Assembly: GCF_900177685.1 (NCBI RefSeq) | Contig: NZ_FXAY01000001.1 | Span: 62,001-126,000, forward strand | Source: Agreia pratensis | GTDB lineage: Bacteria; Actinomycetota; Actinomycetes; Actinomycetales; Microbacteriaceae | Direction: 5' to 3' | DNA: 64,000 bases | In this document: in pieces, positions 35,000 through 43,608 of the stretch | Position numbering within the stretch: position 1 is the first letter of the stretch | Layout of the letters: each line of letters starts with the position of its first letter | Program-made: the position numbers and the translations under genes | The notes under the pieces: generated by a model | Told to the model about the DNA's origin: nothing | What the model saw: the letters and a program-made list of their open reading frames with translations, nothing else | Database searches by the model: none

Positions 35000-35866
35000 T
35001 CACATCCTGTCGAGGAACTCCCCCAGCGTCTCCGGCTGGTGCCCCGTGAGTGAAAGAACATCACCGGTGATGCGCGACTGTTCGCCGGCGGCCATCGCCG
35101 TATACGTCGACACCCAGGCATCCACCTGCCATGACGGCGCGCCATAACTGGCACGAGACTCGTAGGCCTCGGGCAGCGTCTCGTCGTGGAAAGACACCGG
35201 GCGCCCCGTCTTCTGCGTAATGATGCGGGCCACCTCGTCGAGAGTCAGGGCCTCGCGTCCTGTCAATTCATAGGTTGCTCCGCGGTGCGCTCCCGGGTCG
35301 CGCAAGACCGCGAGCGCCGCGTCTGCGAGGTCGGCCCTGCTGACAGCCGAGACCCGACCGCCGCCGGCCGGTCCGCGAATCACTCCGTCGTCGCCAGCCA
35401 ACAGTGCGAAGAAGTCCATGTAGAAGTTGTTGCGCAGAAAAGTGAAGTCCAGTCCGGACTCCCGGATGTGCTGTTCTGTTGCGAAGTGGTCGCGCGCGAG
35501 CGTGAAGACAGCCTCCGGGTGTGCGCCGAAGAACGATGTGTAGACGATGTGACTGACGCCCGCCGCCGCAGCGGCATCGATGAACGCTCGATGCTCGTCG
35601 ACCCGGTCGACGCTCTCCGACGCCGAGACCATGAAGAGCGTCTGTGCACCCTCGAGCGCGGCCCGGCTCGCGGCGCCGTCGCGGTAGGCCGCCTGACGCG
35701 CCTGTGCACCGGCGAGCTGAGGCGCGCGACTCGCGTCGCGCACCACCAGCGTCTGACCTTGTCCGAGATCAGAGAAGGCACGGGCGACGCTCCCACCAAG
35801 ATGACCCGTGGCGCCGGTGATGGCAAGCGACGGAATGCTATTCGCGAGTGGCTCTGCAAGGTTCAT
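35000..35866 (-). CDS. NAD(P)-binding NmrA/QOR2-like oxidoreductase
   Basis: The 288-residue atypical short-chain dehydrogenase has a Rossmann nucleotide site ITGATGHLGGSVARAF and the NmrA/quinone-oxidoreductase-2-like features LVVRDASRAPQ, VYTSFFGAHPEAVFTLARDH and FTFLRNNFYMDFF. It may reduce quinones or sense the NADP+/NADPH ratio; the family contains both enzymes and redox sensors. It lies ten bases after dprA but is not part of the usual dprA neighbourhood, and it converges with lacI. Confidence 0.85.
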   Translation of the reverse strand: MNLAEPLANSIPSLAITGATGHLGGSVARAFSDLGQGQTLVVRDASRAPQLAGAQARQAAYRDGAASRAALEGAQTLFMVSASESVDRVDEHRAFIDAAAAAGVSHIVYTSFFGAHPEAVFTLARDHFATEQHIRESGLDFTFLRNNFYMDFFALLAGDDGVIRGPAGGGRVSAVSRADLADAALAVLRDPGAHRGATYELTGREALTLDEVARIITQKTGRPVSFHDETLPEAYESRASYGAPSWQVDAWVSTYTAMAAGEQSRITGDVLSLTGHQPETLGEFLDRM

Positions 35867-35875
35867 GCCCTCACG

Positions 35876-37126
35876 CTACCTTTTCTGCTTCCTCCACCCC
35901 GCCTCTCCCTCGATCGCCGCGCCCTCGAGAGCCAGCAATCCCAGCACGCCCTCGGTTGCGCCCATCGACATCCCCGTGCGTCTGGCCACGTCTGCGGTCG
36001 TGCGCGCCGATCGAACGCTCAGCGCGTCGAGCACCCTCACCTGATCGGGCGGTAGCCGATCCGATGCTGCGTCGAGGCCGATATCGAGCTCGGGCTGTTG
36101 CGCATCGCCTGCCATGCCCGACGCAAGCTCGATCACTTCGTCGACGCTCGTCACACACACCGCATCGAACTCTCGGATCAGCCGGTGGCACCCTGCCGAA
36201 GACGGAGATGTGACCGGCCCGGGTACCGCGCCGAGAGGCCGCCCCACGGATGCCGCGTGGGCCGCCGTGTTGAGCGACCCCGAGCGGCGCCCGGCCTCGA
36301 CGACGACGGTGGCGACACTCGACGCGGCGATCAAGCGGTTGCGTTGAAGAAAGCGCCATTTGGTCGGCGGCGAGCCGCAGGGCAACTCGGAGACAACGGC
36401 GCCGACGGTGGCGATGCGGCCCAGCAGAGCGTCGTGACCACTGGGATAGAAGCGATCGACACCTCCGGCGAGAAAAGCGACCGTGAGCCCGCCACTCGCG
36501 AGCACAGACCGATGAACCATGCCGTCGATGCCATAAGCCGCGCCCGACACGACGGACACTCCCCTATCGCTCAGCCCGGCTCCGAGTTCCATGGCCATAT
36601 GCTCTCCGTAGCCGGTGGCCGCTCTCGCGCCGACAAGGGCGACCGACGTCGGAAGCGATTCCAGTGCCGCATCGACACCTCGCACCCACAGCGCGATCGG
36701 GCCGTGCACCCCGAGGTCGTCTACCGCGGAGGGCCAGACGTGGTCTGCCGGAAGAATAAGTCGGGCCGAGACCCTCGCTGCCTGCCGCAGTGCCATGACG
36801 ACGGAGCTCGAGACGAGGCGAGGCCTCCACCGATCGAAAGCCAGCGCGAGGTCGTGCGGCGCAACCGGATCGACCCCTGAGCTGCTGCATTCCACCGTGA
36901 CTCGATCGATGGTCCACGAATCGACCAGAGACGTGAGCGCCGCCACCGCACCCAACGACGACACAAGCGCCCCCGCAACAGAGTCGCCCGGCTCTGCGAT
37001 GCCTGTCCACGCTGCTCTGGCGAAGATCTCAGCCGCAGCCGACTCGTCGACCTCAGCCCCCGCGACAGCCGACACTGCAGCGGCGAGACCCATCACCTGA
37101 TTCGATTCCAACCCGAAAACAGTCAC
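35876..37126 (-). CDS. dprA: DNA-processing protein DprA
   Basis: Single-stranded-DNA-binding, RecA-loading protein of natural transformation. The 416-residue reading begins at GTG 37126 (MTVFGLESNQVMGLAAAVSA), overlapping the comM stop as GTGA. Landmarks of the Rossmann-like core are VALVGARAATGYGEHMAMEL, SGAAYGIDGMVHRSVLASGG, VAFLAGGVDRFYP and RFLQRNRLIAASSVATVVVE. A C-terminal winged-helix (VLDALSVRSARTTADVARRT) completes it. Earlier in-frame starts lie inside comM and were rejected. Part of comM-dprA. Confidence 0.93.
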   Translation of the reverse strand: MTVFGLESNQVMGLAAAVSAVAGAEVDESAAAEIFARAAWTGIAEPGDSVAGALVSSLGAVAALTSLVDSWTIDRVTVECSSSGVDPVAPHDLALAFDRWRPRLVSSSVVMALRQAARVSARLILPADHVWPSAVDDLGVHGPIALWVRGVDAALESLPTSVALVGARAATGYGEHMAMELGAGLSDRGVSVVSGAAYGIDGMVHRSVLASGGLTVAFLAGGVDRFYPSGHDALLGRIATVGAVVSELPCGSPPTKWRFLQRNRLIAASSVATVVVEAGRRSGSLNTAAHAASVGRPLGAVPGPVTSPSSAGCHRLIREFDAVCVTSVDEVIELASGMAGDAQQPELDIGLDAASDRLPPDQVRVLDALSVRSARTTADVARRTGMSMGATEGVLGLLALEGAAIEGEAGWRKQKR

Positions 37127-38655
37127 GACTGCAACGACTTTCGCAGGTAGAGCGCGCGCCCGACGTGTTCCGCCGTCGGCGATTCCACGGCGTCGAGGTC
37201 GGCGACCGTCCAGGCCAAGCGCAGCACCCGGTCGTAGCCCCGCATGGTGAGGCCTCCTCGTTCGAGCGCTCTGTCGAGTGAGGCCGTCGTGGCACGGTGA
37301 AGCCGACGTGGACCGGTGCGAAGCCATGAGCCGGGAACCTGCGAGTTCAACCGCCAGGGCGTCTTGGCGAGCCGAGCCGCCGATCGAGCCCGCGCGTCGC
37401 TGACGGTGGCCCGCGCCGTGGCCGTGTCGAGTCGCTCGGCACCATCTGCCATGCGGAGTTCGGCCGCAGTGATGCGCTGCACGCGCAACTGGATGTCGAT
37501 GCGATCCATCAGCGGCCCCGAGATTCGCCCGAGATACCGTCGACGAGTGTGCGGGGTGCACGTGCACTCGGAGTCGCGCGCACCGTACTGCCCGCACGGA
37601 CACGGATTCGCCGCGAGTACCAGCTGGAACGTAGCAGGAAACGAGGCGACGGCATTTGCACGGTGAATGCTGATCACGCCCGTCTCGATGGGCTGTCTCA
37701 GGGCGTCGAGCACCGAAGAATTGAATTCGGGGGCTTCATCGATGAAGAGAACGCCATGCGATGCGCGAGCCGCGGCCCCCGGTCTGATCTGCCGCGAGCC
37801 ACCGCCCACCAACGCAGCCGCGGTAGCGGTGTGGTGCGGACTTTCGAGAGGAGGGCGCGTGATGAGTTGCGAGCCGACGACTTCGCCGCTGAGCGATCGA
37901 AGCGAACTGACCTCGAGCGATTCGAGGGCGCCGAGATCGGGAAGCAGCCCGGGCAGCCGGGCAGCGAGCATGGTCTTACCCGCGCCAGGTGGGCCGAGCA
38001 TAAAGAGATGGTGCCCGCCGGCAGCCGCGACGACCAGCGCCTGCGTCGCATCGCGGTTGCCGACGACATCAGCCAGCTCGAGCACAGGGGTTTCGGTGGC
38101 GCTCTCTCTGGCAAGCAGGATCGGCTCGACCGGCTGAGGCTGGAGGGTGCTGCCGTGAAAAATGGCCGCGTCACGAACGGAGGCGACGGGAATGACGGTG
38201 ATGCCGGGCACAAGCGAGGCCTCATCAGCATTGCCCGTGGGCACCATGAACCGGGTGAACCCCAGCCGAGCAGCGGCGGCCACCGCAGGCAGGATGCCGC
38301 TGGTCGGCCTCAACCTTCCGTCGAGTCCCAGCTCGCCGAGGTGCACCACCCTGCCGATGGATTCGGCGCTGATGCTGCGTGCGGCGGCGAGCAACGCCAT
38401 GGCGATGGCGAGGTCGAAGACCGGGCCGAACTTCGGCAGCGCGGCCGGTGACAGATTCACCGTGATGCGCCTTGCCGGCAGAGGGCATCCGGCGTTGCTG
38501 GTGGCGTGCCGCACCCGCTCGCGCGCATTCGAGAGGGCTGTGTCGGGCAGCCCGATGATCGTGAACGAGGGAAGGCCGGGCGTGATGTCGGCCTCGACCT
38601 CGACCATCTGACCGGTGAGACCGAGCAGGGCGACGGCGGTCGTCGTGCCGATCAT
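37123..38655 (-). CDS. comM: YifB/ComM-type Mg chelatase-like AAA+ ATPase
   Basis: The 510-residue protein has the N-terminal LonC-like domain (VEVEADITPGLPSFTIIGLP) and an AAA+ module with Walker A LGPPGAGKTMLA, Walker B GVLFIDEAPEF, and zinc-like loop NPCPCGQYG, then the ComM C-terminal domain. Family members (ComM in Vibrio and Haemophilus) act as branch-migration helicases in transformation. It overlaps yraN by four bases (38652-38655) and dprA by three. Confidence 0.94.
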   Translation of the reverse strand: MIGTTTAVALLGLTGQMVEVEADITPGLPSFTIIGLPDTALSNARERVRHATSNAGCPLPARRITVNLSPAALPKFGPVFDLAIAMALLAAARSISAESIGRVVHLGELGLDGRLRPTSGILPAVAAAARLGFTRFMVPTGNADEASLVPGITVIPVASVRDAAIFHGSTLQPQPVEPILLARESATETPVLELADVVGNRDATQALVVAAAGGHHLFMLGPPGAGKTMLAARLPGLLPDLGALESLEVSSLRSLSGEVVGSQLITRPPLESPHHTATAAALVGGGSRQIRPGAAARASHGVLFIDEAPEFNSSVLDALRQPIETGVISIHRANAVASFPATFQLVLAANPCPCGQYGARDSECTCTPHTRRRYLGRISGPLMDRIDIQLRVQRITAAELRMADGAERLDTATARATVSDARARSAARLAKTPWRLNSQVPGSWLRTGPRRLHRATTASLDRALERGGLTMRGYDRVLRLAWTVADLDAVESPTAEHVGRALYLRKSLQS

Positions 38656-39014
38656 CGGAAGACCCCACGCAGGTGCTCGACGACAGGTACGCCGCCGTCA
38701 CGGATGAGCACGGAAACCGCATCGATTCGTATGACGCCAGGACGTGCGCCTTGCTGAGCCTCGCACCAGGCAGAAGCGAGCCGCCGCAAGCGCGCCAGCT
38801 TCGCATCGGTGATCGCTTCGAACGGGTGCCCGAACGCCGTCGATGATCGGGTCTTGACCTCGACGAACACCGTGTCGCGCCCGTCGATGCCGACAAGATC
38901 TATCTCACCGTGCTCGCATCGCCAATTGCGCTCGAGAACGGTGAAACCCTGGTCAGCGAGATAGCTCGCGGCCACGTCTTCACCCTGACGACCCAGGGCA
39001 TCTTTTGCTTTCAT
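38652..39014 (-). CDS. YraN-family (UPF0102) endonuclease-like protein
   Basis: ATG 39014 (MKAKDALGRQGEDVAASYLA) has GGAGG six bases upstream, giving 120 residues. The restriction-endonuclease-like core is visible: ERNWRCEHGEIDLVGIDGRD then FVEVKTRSS, matching E-ID-x13-EVK. The family is conserved next to rnhB and comM; its nuclease role is not settled. Two earlier in-frame starts exist (39029, 39089) but lack a good ribosome-binding site. Confidence 0.88.
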   Translation of the reverse strand: MKAKDALGRQGEDVAASYLADQGFTVLERNWRCEHGEIDLVGIDGRDTVFVEVKTRSSTAFGHPFEAITDAKLARLRRLASAWCEAQQGARPGVIRIDAVSVLIRDGGVPVVEHLRGVFR

Positions 39015-39119
39015 TCGCGCCTCCGCCATCGAGGATGACAGCGCACGAATCGCGGCAGACGGCTGCCGAAGAGAACGGGCGAAAGCCACTCTCCACAGGC
39101 TCAGCCGAGGAGAAGACGG

Positions 39120-39443
39120 TTACTCGTCGAGCGCGAGTTCTTTCGGAAGCTCGAAGTCCTTCGTCGACAGCTCTTCGACGTTGACGTCTTTGAACGTCAG
39201 CACGCGCACGCTCTTGACGAAGCGGTCGGAGCGGTAGACATCCCACACCCACACGTCGTTCATCACGAGCTCGAAGTAGAAGTCGTGCTCGGTGTCGCGG
39301 CGAACCAATTCGACGTCGTTCGCCAGGTAGAACCGGCGCTCTGTCTCGATCACGTACTTGAACTGCGAGACCACATCGCGGTATTCGCGGTAGAGGGCCA
39401 GTTCGACTTCGCGGTCGTAGTCCTCGATCTCATCATCTTCCAT
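39120..39443 (-). CDS. DUF2469 family protein
   Basis: The 107-residue acidic cytoplasmic protein has MEDDEIEDYDREVELALYRE and YRDVVSQFKYVIETERRFYL. This very conserved actinobacterial family always lies between rnhB and yraN. Its function is unknown; no catalytic motif is apparent. Confidence 0.9.
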   Translation of the reverse strand: MEDDEIEDYDREVELALYREYRDVVSQFKYVIETERRFYLANDVELVRRDTEHDFYFELVMNDVWVWDVYRSDRFVKSVRVLTFKDVNVEELSTKDFELPKELALDE

Positions 39444-39455
39444 GGTTCGCCTAGT

Positions 39456-40118
39456 CTACGGCGTCGAAACGAGGGCGGGTTCCTTGAGCCAGCTGCGGCG
39501 ATGGAAGTCGCTGGGCCCGTGGGCGGCGATAGCCTCCATGTGCACGGTGCTGCCGTAACCCTTGTTGCTGTCCCAGCCGTAGTGCGGCGTATCGGCATGG
39601 CGGTCGATCATCAGCCGGTCGCGGTGCACCTTCGCCACAACGGATGCCGCGGCGACAGACGCGCAGTCGCGGTCGGCTTTCACGCGAGTCACGACGTTCA
39701 GCGGAGTGGAGAGCGCAGGGGCCAGCCAATCGTGGGAGCCGTCGAGCAGGATCACGGAACCGGCGACATCCACCCCGCGGCCGTAGAGCAGGCCGAGACC
39801 ACGCTTGGCGGCGAGCCCGAGGCACGCGATGATGCCGAGCTCGTCGACCTCCTGCGGGCTCGCGAGCCCGACGGCGCTGTCGAGCGCCCAGTCCGCCGCG
39901 AGTGGCGCGATGCGCTCGCGCGCAGCCTCCGAGAGCATCTTCGAATCGCGCAGTCCTGCCGGAATGGGCGCTCGCCTGCTGGCACGGATCACACAGAGAC
40001 CCACGGCGACGGGCCCCGCGAGAGCTCCCCTGCCGACCTCGTCGATTCCGATGACGAGACTGGCGCCCCGGCGTTCCAGGCCGCGCTCGACCGTGAGGGT
40101 CGGGTCGGAGACAGCTAT
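39456..40118 (-). CDS. rnhB: Ribonuclease HII, apparent ATA start
   Basis: The enzyme removes ribonucleotides from RNA:DNA hybrids. The catalytic region VIGIDEVGRGALAGPVAVGL (DE..G), later VILLDGSHDWL and AKVHRDRLM, and GYGSTVHMEAI identify it. No ATG, GTG or TTG exists between the upstream ATG at 40202 (deep inside lepB, out-of-family sequence) and the conserved core. By alignment with relatives the protein should begin [M]AVSDPTLTVERGLE, where the first codon is ATA at 40118-40116. GAGGG precedes it by about six bases, and it overlaps the lepB stop as ATAG. With this start there are 220 residues. An ATC two codons upstream or a CTG farther in are alternatives. Confidence 0.9.
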   Translation of the reverse strand: MAVSDPTLTVERGLERRGASLVIGIDEVGRGALAGPVAVGLCVIRASRRAPIPAGLRDSKMLSEAARERIAPLAADWALDSAVGLASPQEVDELGIIACLGLAAKRGLGLLYGRGVDVAGSVILLDGSHDWLAPALSTPLNVVTRVKADRDCASVAAASVVAKVHRDRLMIDRHADTPHYGWDSNKGYGSTVHMEAIAAHGPSDFHRRSWLKEPALVSTP

Positions 40119-40861
40119 TTCGATCCCTCGCTCTCGACGCCCGCGAACACATCGGAGTAGTTGTCGAGGAACGTCCAGCGGTCGGTCGGCCAGGTGATCC
40201 ATAGAGCGCGACCGACAACGTTCTTGATCGGCACGAAGCCCTTGCCGGGCTGGTCCTGGTTGTAGCGCGAGTCCTTGGAGTTGTAGCGATTGTCGCCCAT
40301 GACCCACAGTGAGCCTTCTGGGACGGTCACGTCGAAAGCGATTGCGGAGGCAGCCGTCTGGCCCTCGGGACGTTTGATGTACGGCTCGTCGAGTGGAACG
40401 CCGTTGACCGACATCTGCCCCAGGGCGTTGCAGCAGGTGACATGATCGCCAGGCAGACCGATGACCCGTTTGATGAGGTGGTCGTTGGCGTCACTCGCCG
40501 TGAGGCCGACCGTCTCGAGAACCCAGTCGAGGGCTGCCGCGACGGGCGCCTTCTCGGGCTCGATGGTCGCGGGCAGCCATCCGCCCGGATCGGCGAACAC
40601 GACGACATCGCCGCGCTCGATCGGCATCAATCCCGGCTCGAGCTGGTTGACCAGAATGCGGTCATTGACCTGAAGCGTGTTCTCCATCGACCCGGAGGGG
40701 ATGTAGAACGACCGCACGAGGAAGGTCTTGATCAGCACCGACGCCAGAACGGCGACGAGGAAGATGATGAGGATGTCGCGAAGGAACAGCAGTGCGCTGC
40801 GCTGCTTGCGCGAATTCTTGTGCCGGCGTGACGTACGCGATGGCATGGTCGTTTCTGTCAT
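40115..40861 (-). CDS. lepB: Signal peptidase I
   Basis: The 248-residue type I signal peptidase has a basic N-terminus, one membrane helix (about 27-45), then the Ser-Lys dyad: Ser58 in IPSGSMENTL and Lys131 in LIKRVIGLPGD, with GDNRYNSKDSR (box E) near the C-terminus. It cleaves signal peptides outside the membrane. ATG 40861 was chosen; ATG five codons later is also possible. It lies between rplS (terminator between) and rnhB, in the conserved order. Confidence 0.95.
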   Translation of the reverse strand: MTETTMPSRTSRRHKNSRKQRSALLFLRDILIIFLVAVLASVLIKTFLVRSFYIPSGSMENTLQVNDRILVNQLEPGLMPIERGDVVVFADPGGWLPATIEPEKAPVAAALDWVLETVGLTASDANDHLIKRVIGLPGDHVTCCNALGQMSVNGVPLDEPYIKRPEGQTAASAIAFDVTVPEGSLWVMGDNRYNSKDSRYNQDQPGKGFVPIKNVVGRALWITWPTDRWTFLDNYSDVFAGVESEGSK

Positions 40862-40868
40862 TTAACCA

Positions 40869-40906
40869 CCTGAGCTCCCTGCCATTTTATGGGCAGGGAG
40901 CTCAGG
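40869..40906 (-). terminator. Hairpin terminator after rplS
   Basis: A perfect 15-base stem (CCTGAGCTCCCTGCC with GGCAGGGAGCTCAGG) encloses an eight-base loop, ATTTTATG, in the gap between rplS and lepB. On the minus strand it is followed by TGGTTAAATG, so the T-run is poor. It could act as an attenuator that lowers transcription from rplS into lepB. Confidence 0.8.
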
Positions 40907-40962
40907 GATGTGAATCAATGGGCCGACGGCGTTTCGGCTGTCAGTCGATTCGAAGGCTTGCG

Positions 40963-41313
40963 TTACGCGTCGCGCTTCTCTTTGATCTTGGCCTTCTTGC
41001 CGCGGAGGGCACGCAGGTAGTAGAGCTTCGCGCGACGAACGTCACCGCGGGTGACGACCTCGATGTGGTCGATGACCGGCGAGTGAACCGGGAAGGTACG
41101 CTCGACGCCGACCTGGAAGCTGACCTTGCGCACGCAGAACGTCTCGCGAACGCCCTCGCCCGAGCGGCCGATGACGACGCCCTGGAAGACCTGGATACGC
41201 GAGCGCGTACCTTCAACGATGTTGACGTGCACCTTGACGTTGTCGCCGGCGCGGAACTCGGGAATGTCGCTACGCAGCGATGCCGCGTCGACGAAATCGA
41301 GAATGTGGCTCAT
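40963..41313 (-). CDS. rplS: 50S ribosomal protein L19
   Basis: The 116-residue protein shows the L19 sequence: [40 protein letters not shown] and the C-terminus [20 protein letters not shown]. In most actinobacteria rplS directly follows trmD; here trmD is separated by a hydantoin-related locus, map and a membrane protein gene. Confidence 0.97.
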   Translation of the reverse strand: MSHILDFVDAASLRSDIPEFRAGDNVKVHVNIVEGTRSRIQVFQGVVIGRSGEGVRETFCVRKVSFQVGVERTFPVHSPVIDHIEVVTRGDVRRAKLYYLRALRGKKAKIKEKRDA

Positions 41314-41465
41314 GATGATGATTCGCTCTCTGCAACCGCCACAGGTCGACTACGGGGTAAAAGAAGTGTGAGTTTCGGTGCCATCGTTTATCGCAGACTC
41401 CCCTGTGGCAGAGTCGGGCCGAGGCACAATCGTTTATTCTGCCACACGCGGCGCCCGCGCCACAA

Positions 41466-41969
41466 TCAGTGGGTGTCGCGACTCGTCTCGATGACGATGT
41501 ACTCGCCGTCGTTCCGGATGCCCGCGGGCACCTGGTTGGGGCGGAATCCCGTACCCGGGGCGGCCGGCGGAACCTCGAACGAGGCGAACGCATCCTGAAC
41601 TCGTTTGCGTGCCTCGACGAAAAACTGCCACACCGCGGCCCAGAACCCGCCGATCACCGCCACGATCAGCACAACCGACGCGGCGGTCGATGCGGCCGTG
41701 TTGAGGCCCAGGGTGATCGCCGACGCCGAAATCACGGTGAGCACCGCCACGTCGATCCACGAGACGAGTTTGGATGCGCGAACGCCCGGCCTCGCATAGA
41801 CGATGCCGGCGATGGCGGCCAGCGCCACGAACAGCACGATGCCGGCGAGGAGAACGCCCAGGGTTTCCCATGCGCCTCCACCGAAGACAGCGCTGCCGAC
41901 GAGCAGCCACGCAGGCAGAAGGACTGCTGCGGGGAACAGAACAGAGTAGAAAGCCCGACGAATCATCAC
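41466..41969 (-). CDS. Small membrane protein of unknown function
   Basis: The 167-residue protein has four hydrophobic segments (about 8-28, 33-55, 65-90, 95-118) and a soluble tail with FFVEARKRVQDAFASFE and the end YIVIETSRDTH. No family is recognised. It lies upstream of rplS in the same direction and diverges from map, 84 bases away. Confidence 0.7.
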   Translation of the reverse strand: MMIRRAFYSVLFPAAVLLPAWLLVGSAVFGGGAWETLGVLLAGIVLFVALAAIAGIVYARPGVRASKLVSWIDVAVLTVISASAITLGLNTAASTAASVVLIVAVIGGFWAAVWQFFVEARKRVQDAFASFEVPPAAPGTGFRPNQVPAGIRNDGEYIVIETSRDTH

Positions 41970-42053
41970 CTCTTCAGGCTATGCGCGACAGTTAGGGAAT
42001 TTGCTGGGATCATGTGCGCCCCGGGCGAACAAGAGAGCGGGCAGAATAGAGAC

Positions 42054-42821
42054 ATGATCGAGTTGCGCACGCCCACAGAAATCGACGAGATGCGGGCAGC
42101 GGGGCGCTTCGTCGCCGACGTGCTCACAGAGCTGAAGTCCAGGGCCGCCGTCGGCATGAACCTCCTGAAGCTCGATGCGATCGCGCACGAGATGATCCGG
42201 TCGCGTGGCGCCGAATCGTGCTACATCGACTACCACCCGTCGTTCGGCGCCAGCCCCTTCGGAAAAGTGCTGTGCACGTCGGTCAACGACGCCGTGCTGC
42301 ACGGCCTCCCCCATGACTACGTTCTCCGCGACGGCGACCTGGTGAGTCTCGACTTCGCCGCATCCGTCGACGGCTGGGTGGCCGACTCAGCCGTGTCGAT
42401 CGTGGTGGGCACACCACGCTCCGAAGACCTGCGGGTCATCGAGACCACCGAACGAGCACTGGAAGCCGGCATCGCGGCCGCTCGCCCCGGAGGACGTCTC
42501 GGCGACATCTCTGCGGCGATCGGTCAGATCGCGGCAGAGGCCGGATACCTCGTGAACACCGACTTCGGCGGTCACGGCGTGGGCCGCACGATGCACGGCG
42601 ACCCCCACGTTCCGAACAGCGGTCGGCCTAATCGAGGGCTCCCCCTGCGCGCCGGTCTCGTCATCGCTATCGAGCCGTGGTTCCTCGAGACGACCGACAA
42701 GATCGTCACCGACAAAGACGGCTGGACCCTCCGCAGCGCCGACGGTTCACGGGGCGCGCACTCCGAGCACACGGTCGCCATCACAGAGGACGGCCCGCTC
42801 ATTCTGACTGCCCGTTCATAA
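42054..42821 (+). CDS. map: Type I methionine aminopeptidase
   Basis: The 255-residue enzyme removes N-terminal Met from nascent proteins. The five metal ligands are present: Asp100 (VSLDFAASVDG), Asp111 (VADSAVS), His174 (GGHGVGRTMH), Glu207 (IAIEPWFLE) and Glu238 (SEHTVAIT). The start ATG 42054 reads MIELRTPTEIDEMRAAGRFV. There is no N-terminal zinc-finger or SH3-like extension. It converges with the hydantoin-racemase-like gene. Confidence 0.95.
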   Translation: MIELRTPTEIDEMRAAGRFVADVLTELKSRAAVGMNLLKLDAIAHEMIRSRGAESCYIDYHPSFGASPFGKVLCTSVNDAVLHGLPHDYVLRDGDLVSLDFAASVDGWVADSAVSIVVGTPRSEDLRVIETTERALEAGIAAARPGGRLGDISAAIGQIAAEAGYLVNTDFGGHGVGRTMHGDPHVPNSGRPNRGLPLRAGLVIAIEPWFLETTDKIVTDKDGWTLRSADGSRGAHSEHTVAITEDGPLILTARS

Positions 42822-42835
42822 CGGATCGCCCAGGC

Positions 42836-43573
42836 TCAGTCGACGAGTTCGAAAGCCGAGAGCCCTCCGACATATGCCTTCGGCAAAGGACGAGCGAATT
42901 CGTCTCGTCTCGAGGTGGAGTAGCCGAGCGTGACGAGTGACTCCACGAGCTTGGTGGCCGCGCTCACCCCGTCGATTACGGGAACGCCGACCTCTGCCGA
43001 GATGTAGCTGCACAGGTCGGCCATCCCCGCGCATCCGAGCACGATCGAGTCGGCTTTGTCTCGCTCGACGGTCTGCCGACACAGATCGATGATCACCTGG
43101 GCGGCGCCGGTCGACGGGTCGTCGAGAGCCAGCACGGGGATGTCGCAGGCGTAGACGCCCACGCATCGATCTGCGAAGCCGTAGTGCCGCACCAGATCTT
43201 GAGCTCGCCCTACCGTTCGAGACAGCGACGTGACGACACTGAAGCTTCGGCCCACCAGAGTGGCCGCGTGCATCGCTGCCTCGGCGATTCCGACGACCGG
43301 GCCGCCCGCGAGCTCGCGAGCGGCATCCAGCCCTGGGTCGCCGAAGCAAGCGATGACGTACCCATCAGACCCCGCGCGCTCGCCCTCTGCGATCTCGTGG
43401 AGCAGACCGGGCACTGACAGGGCCTCGTCGTAGTGGCTCTCGATCGAGGCCGGACCCATCGTGGGATTCACCGCGCTGATGCGCGTTCCGGGGCCGGCCA
43501 CCCCCCGGGCGCACGATCCGATCATGTCGGTCATGGCCCGGGTGGTGTTCGGGTTGATCACGGTGATGTGCAC
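42836..43573 (-). CDS. Asp/Glu/hydantoin racemase family protein
   Basis: The 245-residue protein (GTG 43573, MHITVINPNTTRAMTDMIGS) is typical of hydantoin/allantoin racemases. The two catalytic Cys are Cys76 in VIACFGDPGLDAARE and Cys181 in IVLGCAGMADL. Such enzymes racemise 5-substituted hydantoins or allantoin before stereospecific hydrolysis. It is co-directional with and 35 bases downstream of an NCS1 permease of the Mhp1 type. Sequence further upstream in this frame has no start before the permease gene. No hydantoinase or carbamoylase is in the window. Confidence 0.87.
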   Translation of the reverse strand: MHITVINPNTTRAMTDMIGSCARGVAGPGTRISAVNPTMGPASIESHYDEALSVPGLLHEIAEGERAGSDGYVIACFGDPGLDAARELAGGPVVGIAEAAMHAATLVGRSFSVVTSLSRTVGRAQDLVRHYGFADRCVGVYACDIPVLALDDPSTGAAQVIIDLCRQTVERDKADSIVLGCAGMADLCSYISAEVGVPVIDGVSAATKLVESLVTLGYSTSRRDEFARPLPKAYVGGLSAFELVD

Positions 43574-43608
43574 GAGTGCGTGTCCGTTCGATGGTGCGGT
43601 GGATGTTG

